A stretch of 64,000 nt of DNA from Cephaloticoccus sp. (GTDB lineage Bacteria; Verrucomicrobiota; Verrucomicrobiia; Opitutales; Opitutaceae): NCBI GenBank assembly GCA_030833445.1, contig JAURHD010000004.1, forward strand, positions 121,586-185,585, in the 5' to 3' direction. A program made the translations under genes and the position numbers. Shown piece by piece: positions 19,714 to 30,782 of the stretch. The notes beneath the pieces are model-generated. The model was not told the DNA's origin and ran no database searches. It saw only the letters and a list, made by a program, of their open reading frames with translations. Positions within the stretch are counted from its first letter, which is position 1; every line of letters begins with the position of its first letter.

Positions 19714-20550
19714 TCAATCGGCCAAGGTGCCCGCGTAAACATTCATCCGCATCGCATCGCCGCCCTGTTTGGACGGCCGGAGAAAGCCTACCAGCACCTG
19801 CCCGCTCGCTTGGGCAAATTCCACGGCCGCACTGGTCGGAGCGGAAATCGCTGCCACCACGGGAATACCGGCCCCAAGGGCCTTTTGCATGATTTCAAAT
19901 GAAACCCGGCCGCTCACCAACAGGATGCACTGCGACAGAGGCAGAGCTCCGTCCCAAAAGGCCCGGCCCACCACCTTGTCCAAGGCGTTATGACGTCCCA
20001 CGTCTTCGCGCACGGTTTTCAAGGCTCCGTCCAACCCAAACAACGCGTTGGCGTGCAGCCCTCCGGTGCGATCAAAGGCCGCCTGCGCGGCGCGTAGTTT
20101 GGCGGGCAATTGCCCCAGCACCATCCGGCTTGGCGTCACTGGTTGCTCAATCGGCGGAAACTGAGCCTGCACCGCCTCAATGCTCGCCTTGCTGCAAATC
20201 CCGCAACTCGACGAGGTGAATACGTGGCGCGTGAGCTTGGTGGTATCGACCTGCGCTTCCGGGGCCAACAGCACATCGAGCACGTTTTCTTCCGGCTCAG
20301 CGCGGTCGCCCCGGCAATAGACCATGTCGAGCACGTCCTCGATCCGGTGCAAAATCCCCTCGGTGATCAAAAACCCGGCCGTCAGTTCCCGGTCATGCCC
20401 CGGGGTGCGCATGACTACCGCCACACTCTGACCGCCCACCCGAATCTCCAACGGCTCTTCCACGGCGATCTCATCGGCACAGGAATCGACCGCCGCCGGG
20501 CCATCCCAACGGGTGATGGCGACTGCTCGGGTGCTTTTTTTAAGGGACAT
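19714..20550 (-). CDS. fdhD: Formate dehydrogenase accessory sulfurtransferase FdhD
   Basis: 278 residues. FdhD carries sulfur from IscS to the Mo-bis-MGD cofactor of formate dehydrogenases. The active-site loop SSSCGIC (CxxC) is near residue 115, and the family motifs TPGHDRELTAGFLITEG and VGRHNALDKVVG are present. No formate dehydrogenase or other molybdoenzyme is in the window, so its client must be encoded elsewhere. It is the first gene of the leftward fdhD-TPR-M50-prmB group. Confidence 0.92.
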   Translation of the reverse strand: MSLKKSTRAVAITRWDGPAAVDSCADEIAVEEPLEIRVGGQSVAVVMRTPGHDRELTAGFLITEGILHRIEDVLDMVYCRGDRAEPEENVLDVLLAPEAQVDTTKLTRHVFTSSSCGICSKASIEAVQAQFPPIEQPVTPSRMVLGQLPAKLRAAQAAFDRTGGLHANALFGLDGALKTVREDVGRHNALDKVVGRAFWDGALPLSQCILLVSGRVSFEIMQKALGAGIPVVAAISAPTSAAVEFAQASGQVLVGFLRPSKQGGDAMRMNVYAGTLAD

Positions 20551-20607
20551 CGGTCACATCAAAGCGAATCACGCTCGCATCGGCACGTTTTTTGTTAACG
20601 TGTGCCT

Positions 20608-21672
20608 ATGCCGTCGCCGAACCCCATTCCTCCCCTCCCCGGCCGCGGCACGGCGATCAACCCACCCAATCGCTTCGAACACCTCCATCTAGAGCCTGAC
20701 CCGGATTGTCCGCCAGAGGAACGTCCCCATCCCCGCACCCGGTTTTTGGACGATGCCAGTGAGACTTTGCTAACCCGCAACGACAGCCCCGATCTGCCTT
20801 TTGCCTACGGACTCAATCCCTACCGAGGGTGTGAACACGGCTGCGCCTACTGTTTCGCCCGGCCCACCCACGAATACCTCGGCTTCAGCAGTGGGCTCGA
20901 TTTTGAAACCAACATCATGGTGAAAAAGCGCGCGCCGGAATTGCTGCGCAAGGAATTGGCCAAGCCAAAATGGATGGCGGAAAGCATTTCGATGAGCGGG
21001 ATCACCGACTGCTACCAACCTTGTGAGCGACAATTCAAACTGACCCGCGCCTGCCTCGAGGTCTGCGCCGAGTTTCGTCAGCCCATCTCTATCATCACCA
21101 AGAACGCATTGGTCACGCGTGACCTCGATGTGCTCCGCGAACTCAACCGCTGGTCGGCTACCTCGGTTTATATTTCGATCACTACACTCGACACCGACTT
21201 GGCGGGTAAACTCGAACCGCGCGCCTCCCGTCCCACCGCTAGGTTGCAGGCCATTCGTGAACTCACCGCCGCGGGTATTCCGGTCGGGGTGATGGTGGCG
21301 CCGGTGATCCCCGGTCTGACCGATCACGAAATGCCCGCCATCCTGCAAGCCGCGGCCGCTGCCGGAGCGAGATTTGGCAGCTACATCCTGCTGCGCCTCC
21401 CGCATACCGTGAAGGAACTCTTCGTCCAGTGGCTTGAGGATCATGCCGCGGGCAAAAAAGACCGGGTGGTCGATCGCGTGCGCAGCATGCGCGGCGGCAA
21501 ATTGTATCAAAGCGACTGGGGCAGTCGCCTGCGCGGTGAAGGAATATTTGCCGAGCAACTGGGCGAACTCTTTCAAGTCAGCGCCCGGCGGGCCGGCTTG
21601 AATAAAACGCGCAGCAACCTGTCCAACGCGCATTTTCTGCGCCCTGGCGGGAAACAGTTGGATCTGTTTTAA
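20608..21672 (+). CDS. PA0069/Rv2578c-type radical SAM protein
   Basis: 354 residues. The [4Fe-4S]/SAM motif is in GCEHGCAYCFARPTHEYLG (CxxxCxYC) at about residues 75-82, followed by MSGITDCYQPCE and SIITKNALVTRDLD, which match the SplB-like PA0069/Rv2578c family. The reaction of that family is not established. ATG 20608 was taken instead of the GTG two codons earlier. The 3' end overlaps the convergent PAP2 gene by 4 bp. Confidence 0.88.
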   Translation: MPSPNPIPPLPGRGTAINPPNRFEHLHLEPDPDCPPEERPHPRTRFLDDASETLLTRNDSPDLPFAYGLNPYRGCEHGCAYCFARPTHEYLGFSSGLDFETNIMVKKRAPELLRKELAKPKWMAESISMSGITDCYQPCERQFKLTRACLEVCAEFRQPISIITKNALVTRDLDVLRELNRWSATSVYISITTLDTDLAGKLEPRASRPTARLQAIRELTAAGIPVGVMVAPVIPGLTDHEMPAILQAAAAAGARFGSYILLRLPHTVKELFVQWLEDHAAGKKDRVVDRVRSMRGGKLYQSDWGSRLRGEGIFAEQLGELFQVSARRAGLNKTRSNLSNAHFLRPGGKQLDLF

Positions 21673-22385
21673 CCGGGTCTGCGGTGGAGGCCGAACGCGC
21701 GCCGCAACAGCATAAACCCGATCCACGCGAGCAGCATCGTGATCACCGTGTGACTGAGGTAATGGGAGCCTTTCAACATCTGGTAGAGCCCCATCGTCCA
21801 ACCCATCGTCAAGGCCAACCCGAAGCCAATGAGCTGGCCGCGACGGGTCGCCGCGAAACCCATCAGGGCGAAGAGCGCGAAGCCTCCGCTGGCATGGCCC
21901 GCAGGAAAACAGCGTCCCCGGCGCTCCGGCCGGTCGTTCTCCGGATAGCACTCCACCACTTTCACATAGGGCACATCGCCGCCATAGCGGCGAATCTCGG
22001 ATGGACAGAATATGTTGGTCACTGCTTTCAACTGCCCGATCGCCGCCGGCACCAGCCCGATGCAAAGAAATGCCACCCACAAGGTCCGTCGGGACAGGCT
22101 ACGGCCAGGTAGTTTCAGTCGCCATTTGGTTGGAAGCAGGGCCAACACCAGGATACTCACGCCGAGTAAGATGATCAGTCCCTTGGGACCGTTATAGAAC
22201 CAGAACCGCGGACCGGGTGCGTTGCCATCCACAACCCATTCCTGCGTGGCGCTGTTGAAAAAATGATCCTGCACCCACAGATCGATCCCGCTGTATTCGA
22301 GGCCAAGGAACAGGAGGGCCAGCAGCACAACTGCCGGCCAGAGGGTAACATCCATTTTCCAAAGCGATTTTGGAGGCACGGTCAT
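21669..22385 (-). CDS. PAP2-family membrane phosphatase
   Basis: 238 residues with six likely membrane helices. The acid phosphatase signature is present as K-x6-CPSEIRRYGGD (motif 1, as in lipid A phosphatase-like members), CFPAGHASGG (motif 2, His) and GSHYLSHTVITMLLAW (motif 3, with the catalytic His). Such enzymes dephosphorylate lipid phosphates, undecaprenyl diphosphate or lipid A on the periplasmic side. The CPSEIRRYGG variant points to the LpxE-like side, without proof. ATG 22385 is preferred to the TTG two codons upstream. Confidence 0.87.
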   Translation of the reverse strand: MTVPPKSLWKMDVTLWPAVVLLALLFLGLEYSGIDLWVQDHFFNSATQEWVVDGNAPGPRFWFYNGPKGLIILLGVSILVLALLPTKWRLKLPGRSLSRRTLWVAFLCIGLVPAAIGQLKAVTNIFCPSEIRRYGGDVPYVKVVECYPENDRPERRGRCFPAGHASGGFALFALMGFAATRRGQLIGFGLALTMGWTMGLYQMLKGSHYLSHTVITMLLAWIGFMLLRRAFGLHRRPG

Positions 22386-22576
22386 GACCAATCGCTAAAC
22401 TAAGCTTACCGTCAATACCAGCACGCTGGAGGGTTCAGGCCAGAAAACCTGATATGGCTGATGACAGTAACCGCCAATCCACTCGACACTACGCCTCGAC
22501 TGGAGCATGTCTTGCGCACCCAATCTCATATCTCAAACCAGCCAAGGCCAACCCGTCGGGGTAAAATCCACCACCC

Positions 22577-23190
22577 ATGAAACTTCACATTCTGGCCGCC
22601 CTCTTGATTGGCACCACTGCCCCCCTGTTACTGGCGACGCCGCAGATCGTCATCGGCGACCTGAAACTGCAGCGAGCAAAATTGGCGGATGATACTGGTG
22701 ACCAAGTGCGGGAATACATTCCCGCGGGTGAAACCCTCGACCACTGGAACCGGCTGGCCTCCGTGCGAATCTTAAAAAAGGAAAAAGATTCAAAAAATAC
22801 CTGACCCGAGTGGCCGATGAGGTGAAGCAAAGCAATCCCGCGGCCAGTTCCCGTTTCTTCCAAAACGACAAGAAGCAGACCGTGTTGGATTTCATCACCT
22901 TCGCACCGGCGGAGTCCCCGGTGAAATACGCGGAATGGAATCTGATGCGGGCCCACTATGTGAAAGGCAGCGGACTGGTCGTATTCCAGTATGCGCTCAG
23001 GCTTTATCGGATAAACGCCGACAGCATCAATTTGATCGTCGCCGAGCGCGAAAAGATGATGGGGCCATTTGTCGAGGCGACCTTCGACGAAAAGGACGAC
23101 GGGATAATTCCTTCGCGACCTGATCTGGAAACCAACGTCGAACGACTGGCGCCCGAAGGCTGGGAAAGCCCCGAGCGAAAAATTGACTGA
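22577..23190 (+). CDS. Exported protein of unknown function, reading frame broken at a slippery heptamer
   Basis: Frame 1 (22577-22804) gives a signal peptide (MKLHILAALLIGTTAPLLLA) and 75 residues. A second open stretch continues in the -1 frame to 23190. The two overlap, and joining them at TTA AAA AAG (22772-22780) gives a continuous 204-residue protein, passing through KKGKRFKKYLTRVADEVK. The A AAA AAG heptamer is in the exact phase used for -1 ribosomal frameshifting in E. coli dnaX and in IS elements. No Shine-Dalgarno stimulator upstream or strong hairpin downstream was seen, so an indel in the A-run (mutation or sequencing error) explains it equally well. No known domain was recognised. 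Confidence 0.55.
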
Positions 23191-23236
23191 ACGCGGGTAT
23201 CGACGCGGTTAAACTCTGCCCAAAAGTTCCGCCGGA

Positions 23237-24168
23237 TTACTTCGGATCCTTCCGAAATTTGCTCCGCCACCAATTCTTGAAATCAAAGCTGCCGCGCAGT
23301 TTGGCACTGATCCCGTAATCCGCACCGTCCGAACCATAACTTATCCGGGTGCCCAGACCGATCAACCAACGCCCCTTGGCATTGAAAATATATTGGGGCG
23401 GAATTTTCCAGACGATGCCGGGACGAATCGTAAAGACATCGCGGTCGATCGCACCGGTCAGGCGCGTGCTCGCATAGGACATTTCCAGGGTATAACTGAG
23501 GGCCTTGCGCTGCCAGACAAAGCCCCCGCTCACGCTGACGGAATCATCGCCTAGTTCGTTCTTATCCAACACCACGGGGCGGCCAGTCGTGGAAACATGG
23601 TCGGCGCCCACCCCCCAGAAGACCCGCCAGTTGGGCCAGTTGGGGAGATTGCGCGAAAACGTGGTGTAATACGAAAAATGCGCCAACCCGTCGCTGATAT
23701 CCGGGGGCGGATTTCCCACCGGGGTCAGGTAGTCGAAACCCACCGCGGTGTCCCAGCCGGGTAGCAGCACGGTGGCGAGTTGGTATTTGGTGCCGAAATG
23801 AACATTGGAAAATCCGTGTTGCTCCCACCAGCTCGTGTCCCCGAATCCATGGGAAAAATAGGCTTCCACTTCGCCGGTGATTTCCCAGCGCTCATTGATT
23901 CCGTAACGCAGACCGAGCGGGACCCGCAGATTGTCATGCCGGTGGAAATCACCGAAGTGTGGGCGCACGATTAATTTCAAGTGATGCTTTTTCTCCGTGC
24001 CCGGCAGCGCGCTGTCGAAGACTCCCTTGATGCGCAATTCGTCATCAGACGCCTTGGCTTCATCAACCTGTTGGACCGGCTCCTGCGCCCGCAGCCACGA
24101 TCCACCCCACAAACATAACCCCAGCCAGATCACATTTCGCATCACTCCGACATGTAGGTGGCGGATCT

Positions 24169-24172
<4 letters not shown>
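23237..24172 (-). CDS. Outer-membrane beta-barrel-like exported protein
   Basis: 311 residues. The N-terminus has a signal peptide (MRNVIWLGLCLWGGSWLRAQ after ten leading residues). The mature part shows alternating aromatic/polar beta strands ending in glycines and aromatics, for example LRVPLGLRYGINERWEITGE and GFSNVHFGTKYQLAT, as in the MetA-pathway/transporter-type small barrels. The GTG at 24172 overlaps the TGA of the LTA-synthase-like gene (GTGA), suggesting coupling; ATG 24142 is the alternative start. No substrate can be named. Confidence 0.7.
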
Positions 24173-27039
<2,867 letters not shown>

Positions 27040-27098
27040 TTCGCGACAATGTGCCTTGTGCGCGGCACCCTCGTGTGCGAAACATCCCCTGACTCCCC

Positions 27099-28247
27099 GT
27101 GAACCTGCTCGACCGTTACATTTTCAAAAGCGTGCTCGGCGCCTGCATCGCATCCGTTGCGTTGTTTGGTTTCGTGTTGATGTTGGGAAATGCCATTCGC
27201 GATCTGCTTTCCTACGTGCTCGCGGGCCAACTGCCGCTGACGACCTTTGGCGAACTGCTCCTGCTGCTGATTCCGTTTGTCGTGTCGTATGCCCTGCCGA
27301 TGGGCATGATCACCGGCGTGCTGCTGACGCTGGGGCGATTGTCCGCCGACAGTGAAATCACCGCCATGCGGGCCGCGGGCATCAGCCTCGTCCGCATTGC
27401 CCGCCCCATTATCATTCTGGGTATCCTCGGTCTCGTAACGGGGCTCTACGTTAATTTTGAGGCGATGCCCCGCTCGCGACTGCAATACAAACGCGAGCTG
27501 GCCAACACCGTGCGCACCAATCCGCTGCGATTCATTGTGCCGCGCACCTTCATCCGCGATTTTCCCGGGTTTGTCATTTATGTCGGCGATAAAAGCGGTC
27601 CGGTGCTGCAGGACTTCTGGTTGTGGGAGCTCGACGGGGAACAACGCGTCTCCCGACTCGTGCGGGCCGAAAGCGGACGCTTTGATTACGAAGAAAACGA
27701 AAACGTCCTGCTCCTGACCCTCGTGCATGCGCAGATCGAATCACGCGACCCGCAAAACCCGGAAAAATTCATCAAGGCCCCGCTGGTGGCTACGTTTGAA
27801 AAATCCGATCAAGTGCGTCTGCCCCTCGATGATGTCTTCGGTCGCGCCTCCACGGTGCGCCAAAAACTCATGTGGATGACCTACGGACAACTGCACCAGG
27901 AAGAGGTCCGCCTGTCCGCCATGACTGTTCCACCGGAACAGGCCAAAGACCACGCCCGTGAAATCATGAAAGTGAGGCTCACCGTGCAGGAGAAACTGCA
28001 GAATGCGATTTCGATGCTGACCTTCGCCCTCATTGGCGTCCCGCTCGGCATCAAGGTCTCGCGCCGGGAAACGTCCGCTAATCTCGGCGTCGCGGTGACG
28101 TTGTCCCTCGGCTATTATTTTCTGACCGTGATGGTCAACTGGCTGGATCGCATGCCCGAGTATCGGCCCGATCTGCTGTTTTGGCTGCCTAATCTAATGT
28201 TTCTCATGATCGGGTTATGGTTGTTTCGCCGGTTGGAACGGAGCTAG
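27099..28247 (+). CDS. LptF/LptG family permease
   Basis: 382 residues beginning at a GTG. It has the typical order: MNLLDRYIFKSVLGACI, three N-terminal membrane helices (including LLIPFVVSYALPMGMITGVLLTLGRLSADSE, split here by loops), a periplasmic beta-jellyroll domain at about residues 110-270, and three C-terminal helices. LptF and LptG form the transmembrane part of the LPS-extracting LptB2FG transporter. Only one such gene is here, so its partner and LptB lie elsewhere, and F versus G cannot be decided. Confidence 0.9.
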   Translation: MNLLDRYIFKSVLGACIASVALFGFVLMLGNAIRDLLSYVLAGQLPLTTFGELLLLLIPFVVSYALPMGMITGVLLTLGRLSADSEITAMRAAGISLVRIARPIIILGILGLVTGLYVNFEAMPRSRLQYKRELANTVRTNPLRFIVPRTFIRDFPGFVIYVGDKSGPVLQDFWLWELDGEQRVSRLVRAESGRFDYEENENVLLLTLVHAQIESRDPQNPEKFIKAPLVATFEKSDQVRLPLDDVFGRASTVRQKLMWMTYGQLHQEEVRLSAMTVPPEQAKDHAREIMKVRLTVQEKLQNAISMLTFALIGVPLGIKVSRRETSANLGVAVTLSLGYYFLTVMVNWLDRMPEYRPDLLFWLPNLMFLMIGLWLFRRLERS

Positions 28248-28316
28248 GCAGTCTCCGCCTGGCCGTCGGTGGTTTTTTGGCGTGCGCTGACCGACGCTTC
28301 GTGTGCAACTGAGGGC

Positions 28317-29408
28317 ATGCCTGCCCACCCGTTCATCTTCATTTGCGGTGCCGACGACTTTCTGGTCGACCGGCTGGGCAAGGAACGGTTTGCCGCCATG
28401 GCCAGCGAGATTGAAGACGAGTTTTCCCGCGAGATCCTCAGTGGTTTCGCCGGCAACGTGGCTGAAGTGGAAACCGCCATCAATCGCTTCCGTGAGAGCG
28501 TGCAAACCATCTCGATGTTCGGCGGTAAGCGCGTGGTCTGGCTCAAGGACGTCAATTTTCTGGCCGATTCCGTGACCGGCCGGGCAGAGAGCACGTTGAA
28601 ACTGATCGACGACCTCAAGGCGCTGCTCGAGACGATCAATCCCGACGAGACGTCGGTGCTGATCACCGCCGCACCGGTCGATCGTCGTCGCGCCTTTCCC
28701 AAGTGGTGCGAGAAGACCGCCGACTTCACCCTCGTGGGCGGCAATGATGACGCGGAGGCACTGGCGGGCGTCGTGCTCGCCGAAGCAAAAAAACTCGGCG
28801 TCAACATTCAGCCTGACGCCACCCGGTTGCTCCTCGCGAAAGTCGGCGCCAATACCCGGCTGGTCGTCGAGGAAGTGCATAAACTCGCCAACTTCATCGA
28901 GGAAGGCGCAACCATTGAGGAAGCCCATGTGGCCGAGCTTACGCCCAATGTCGCCGAGGGTGATTTCTTCGAGACCGCCGAGGCTTTTTTCAGCGGCGAC
29001 CTGCGCTGGACCCTCGCCGCACTGCAGCGCCATTTTTTTGCGGGCGGTGATGCCCGTCCCGTCATCAGCGCGCTGCAAAACCGCAATCGCATCCTGATTC
29101 AGGTGCGCGCGCTCATCGACTCGGGCGAGGCCCGACTAGGCGGTCGGGGACTCGATGGCTTGCAGGCCGCCGCGCCCAATTACGCCGAAAAATTTGGCGA
29201 GGCCGTGGGCGAGAAGAGCGCCTACAATCTCTTCACGCAAAACGCGTGGTATGTCGGCAAACTCGCCTCGAGCGGCAAGCTGCCGAACCTGCGCCGCCTG
29301 ATCGACAACCAACAGGAATTTATTTCCGCCTTCGAGGAAATCATCGAACGACCCCGCGATCAGGAGGAAGTCTTGCGCGAAATGGCCACACGCTGCCTCA
29401 CGGCCTGA
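28317..29408 (+). CDS. holA: DNA polymerase III subunit delta
   Basis: 363 residues. HolA is the clamp-loader subunit that opens the beta clamp. The N-terminal HPFIFICGADDFLVDRLGKE matches the family's nucleotide-fold start (degenerate, no ATP site needed). Further on are MFGGKRVVWLKDVNFL, the middle domain, and the C-terminal collar region with FFETAEAFFSGDLRWTLAAL, characteristic of HolA. The first ATG giving the family N-terminus is 28317. It follows the LptF/G gene by 69 bp. Confidence 0.85.
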   Translation: MPAHPFIFICGADDFLVDRLGKERFAAMASEIEDEFSREILSGFAGNVAEVETAINRFRESVQTISMFGGKRVVWLKDVNFLADSVTGRAESTLKLIDDLKALLETINPDETSVLITAAPVDRRRAFPKWCEKTADFTLVGGNDDAEALAGVVLAEAKKLGVNIQPDATRLLLAKVGANTRLVVEEVHKLANFIEEGATIEEAHVAELTPNVAEGDFFETAEAFFSGDLRWTLAALQRHFFAGGDARPVISALQNRNRILIQVRALIDSGEARLGGRGLDGLQAAAPNYAEKFGEAVGEKSAYNLFTQNAWYVGKLASSGKLPNLRRLIDNQQEFISAFEEIIERPRDQEEVLREMATRCLTA

Positions 29409-29429
29409 ACGATCAATGAGGCAACCCGT

Positions 29430-29597
29430 TCAACGCGGGCGGACAATCCTCCGGACCCGATAGCCGGCATAGGCCAGGGCTGTCAGACCCAGGATCAGGC
29501 CATAGTCTCTCGGTTCGCCCTCGCCGGAAACCGCCAGAGGCAGGAATTCGTCCCATGGGATGGAGTTCAGTCCTTCAATGACGACGCTGATAGCCAT
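29430..29597 (-). CDS. Small protein with PEP-CTERM-like tail
   Basis: 55 codons with a good ribosome-binding site (GGAGGAAG) just upstream of the ATG. The second half reads GEPRDYGLILGLTALAYAGY followed by a basic RVRR end. That is an EP-type motif, one membrane helix and an Arg-rich tail, which is the architecture of PEP-CTERM sorting signals that exosortases process. There is no N-terminal signal peptide, and only about 30 residues precede the motif. It lies 30 bp downstream of the S24/S26-like lipoprotein gene on the same strand. No exosortase gene is in the window. Confidence 0.6.
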   Translation of the reverse strand: MAISVVIEGLNSIPWDEFLPLAVSGEGEPRDYGLILGLTALAYAGYRVRRIVRPR

Positions 29598-29627
29598 TTG
29601 CTGCTTCCTCCGTCCGGGTGATTCCGG

Positions 29628-30227
29628 TCACCAGGCCAAACGCGCGATGTTCCTGGTCCGTTCTAGAATCCCTGAGTCCAACCGGGCCAGTTCTGCTCCC
29701 GGGGCCTTCTCATTAGGCTTGTCCACGTAAGCTCGGATCACCGTTCCGAGATAGTTTCCTTCATTGACCAGACTATTATCGACCCGCAGGTTGCCCAATC
29801 CGGCGGTGATCCAGCCCTTCGGCAAGGGCTCCACCAGCACATGGACGACGATGGCACCACGAGACCCCTCGAATGCCACCGACATGCCAGGTTTCCACTC
29901 GGCCATGGCTTGCCGCTCCACCACGAGGATCGTGCGGTCGGGATACAGTGGTAGCATCGAATTGCCACGTCCTAAAAACACTTCCGCATTGGGATGGCTG
30001 GCCGCATACCGTTCGGCCTGCTTCCACGCCGTTGTCAGCGGGGCGGTGATAGGGGCGGGCGACAAGGGTGCGTGGGTCGGGACCATCACCATCGGGCGTC
30101 CGGCCGTCCCGCAGGCCGACAACGCCAATAAGGTCAAAAGTCCCGCTGCCACCAGAACGATAGTGGACACCCGCAACCCGGACCGGGTTGTTTTTTCCTG
30201 GGAATACAGAATCTTGGGCGTGAACAC
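29628..30227 (-). CDS. S24/S26 peptidase-like lipoprotein
   Basis: 199 residues. A signal region ending in the lipobox LSAC (VSTIVLVAAGLLTLLALSAC) is followed by a domain with GRGNSMLPLYPDRTILVVER, the GxSMxP-type nucleophile motif of LexA/signal peptidase folds, and KPGMSVAF with VVHVLVE as in the second strand pair. The Ser is the putative nucleophile; the catalytic Lys is not obvious. The start is uncertain (GTG 30227 used; GTG 30170 is possible). It could be a signal-peptidase-like enzyme or a non-catalytic relative; the small PEP-CTERM-like gene is next to it. Confidence 0.7.
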   Translation of the reverse strand: MFTPKILYSQEKTTRSGLRVSTIVLVAAGLLTLLALSACGTAGRPMVMVPTHAPLSPAPITAPLTTAWKQAERYAASHPNAEVFLGRGNSMLPLYPDRTILVVERQAMAEWKPGMSVAFEGSRGAIVVHVLVEPLPKGWITAGLGNLRVDNSLVNEGNYLGTVIRAYVDKPNEKAPGAELARLDSGILERTRNIARLAW

Positions 30228-30279
30228 ATTCTCATGGTTATATATCCTTTATAGTCTTCAATTGTTGCGCTATATTATG

Positions 30280-30300
30280 TTTATACTATGATTGTATAAA
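30280..30300. promoter_or_regulatory. AT-rich inverted repeat, possible operator
   Basis: TTTATAC (30280-30286), a 7-nt spacer and GTATAAA (30294-30300) form a perfect inverted repeat in the divergent gap between the peptidase-like lipoprotein gene and ppnP. The surrounding 30236-30306 is strikingly AT-rich against the GC-rich background and carries several TATA-like hexamers, so it is a likely promoter region. Which regulator, if any, binds it is unknown. Confidence 0.4.
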
Positions 30301-30379
30301 GTTTATGCCATGATCTGATCCCCCTCCTGGCACCAAAGCCGGCTTGCACTGCGACCCCGGATTCGCCTGCCTGCTTTCC

Positions 30380-30706
30380 ATGTCCTCCCTCCCTTCCGAA
30401 TTCACCGGCGTCACCGTTCACACCAAGGCCAATGTCTATTTCGACGGCAAAGTCGTCAGCCACACGGTCATCGTCGCCGATGGCGCCAAGAAGACGCTCG
30501 GGCTGATCTATCCCGGGAGTTATCATTTCGGCACCGGTGCGGCGGAGCGGATGGAAATCACCGCCGGTAGCTGCACCGTCACGCTCGACGGCACCACCGA
30601 GACAAAATCTTACGCAGCCGGTCAGTTCTTCGATGTCGCCGCCAACAGCGGCTTTACCATCGCGGTCGCCGACGGGATCGCCGAATACATCTGCTCCTAC
30701 CTGTAA
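30380..30706 (+). CDS. ppnP: Pyrimidine/purine nucleoside phosphorylase (PpnP family)
   Basis: 108 residues forming a single cupin barrel, the PpnP (former DUF1255) length. Characteristic stretches are ANVYFDGKVVSHTV, KKTLGLIYPGSYHFGT and ERMEITAGSC, then SGFTIAVADGIAEYICSY at the end. The E. coli enzyme phosphorolyses several nucleosides to base plus ribose 1-phosphate. ATG 30380 was chosen since homologues begin close to this point. purB follows 76 bp later, another nucleotide metabolism gene. Confidence 0.9.
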   Translation: MSSLPSEFTGVTVHTKANVYFDGKVVSHTVIVADGAKKTLGLIYPGSYHFGTGAAERMEITAGSCTVTLDGTTETKSYAAGQFFDVAANSGFTIAVADGIAEYICSYL

Positions 30707-30782
30707 GACTGCCCGACGTGGCAGTTAAGACCGTCTTTGCCATTGGCAACCGTCCGTGGGCCCGCTTAGCTGACTGGTCCCT

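Noticed and set aside
20770..22080. A 436-codon minus-strand frame spanning the radical SAM gene
   Set aside because: It crosses two genes with clear motifs on other frames and has no family resemblance.
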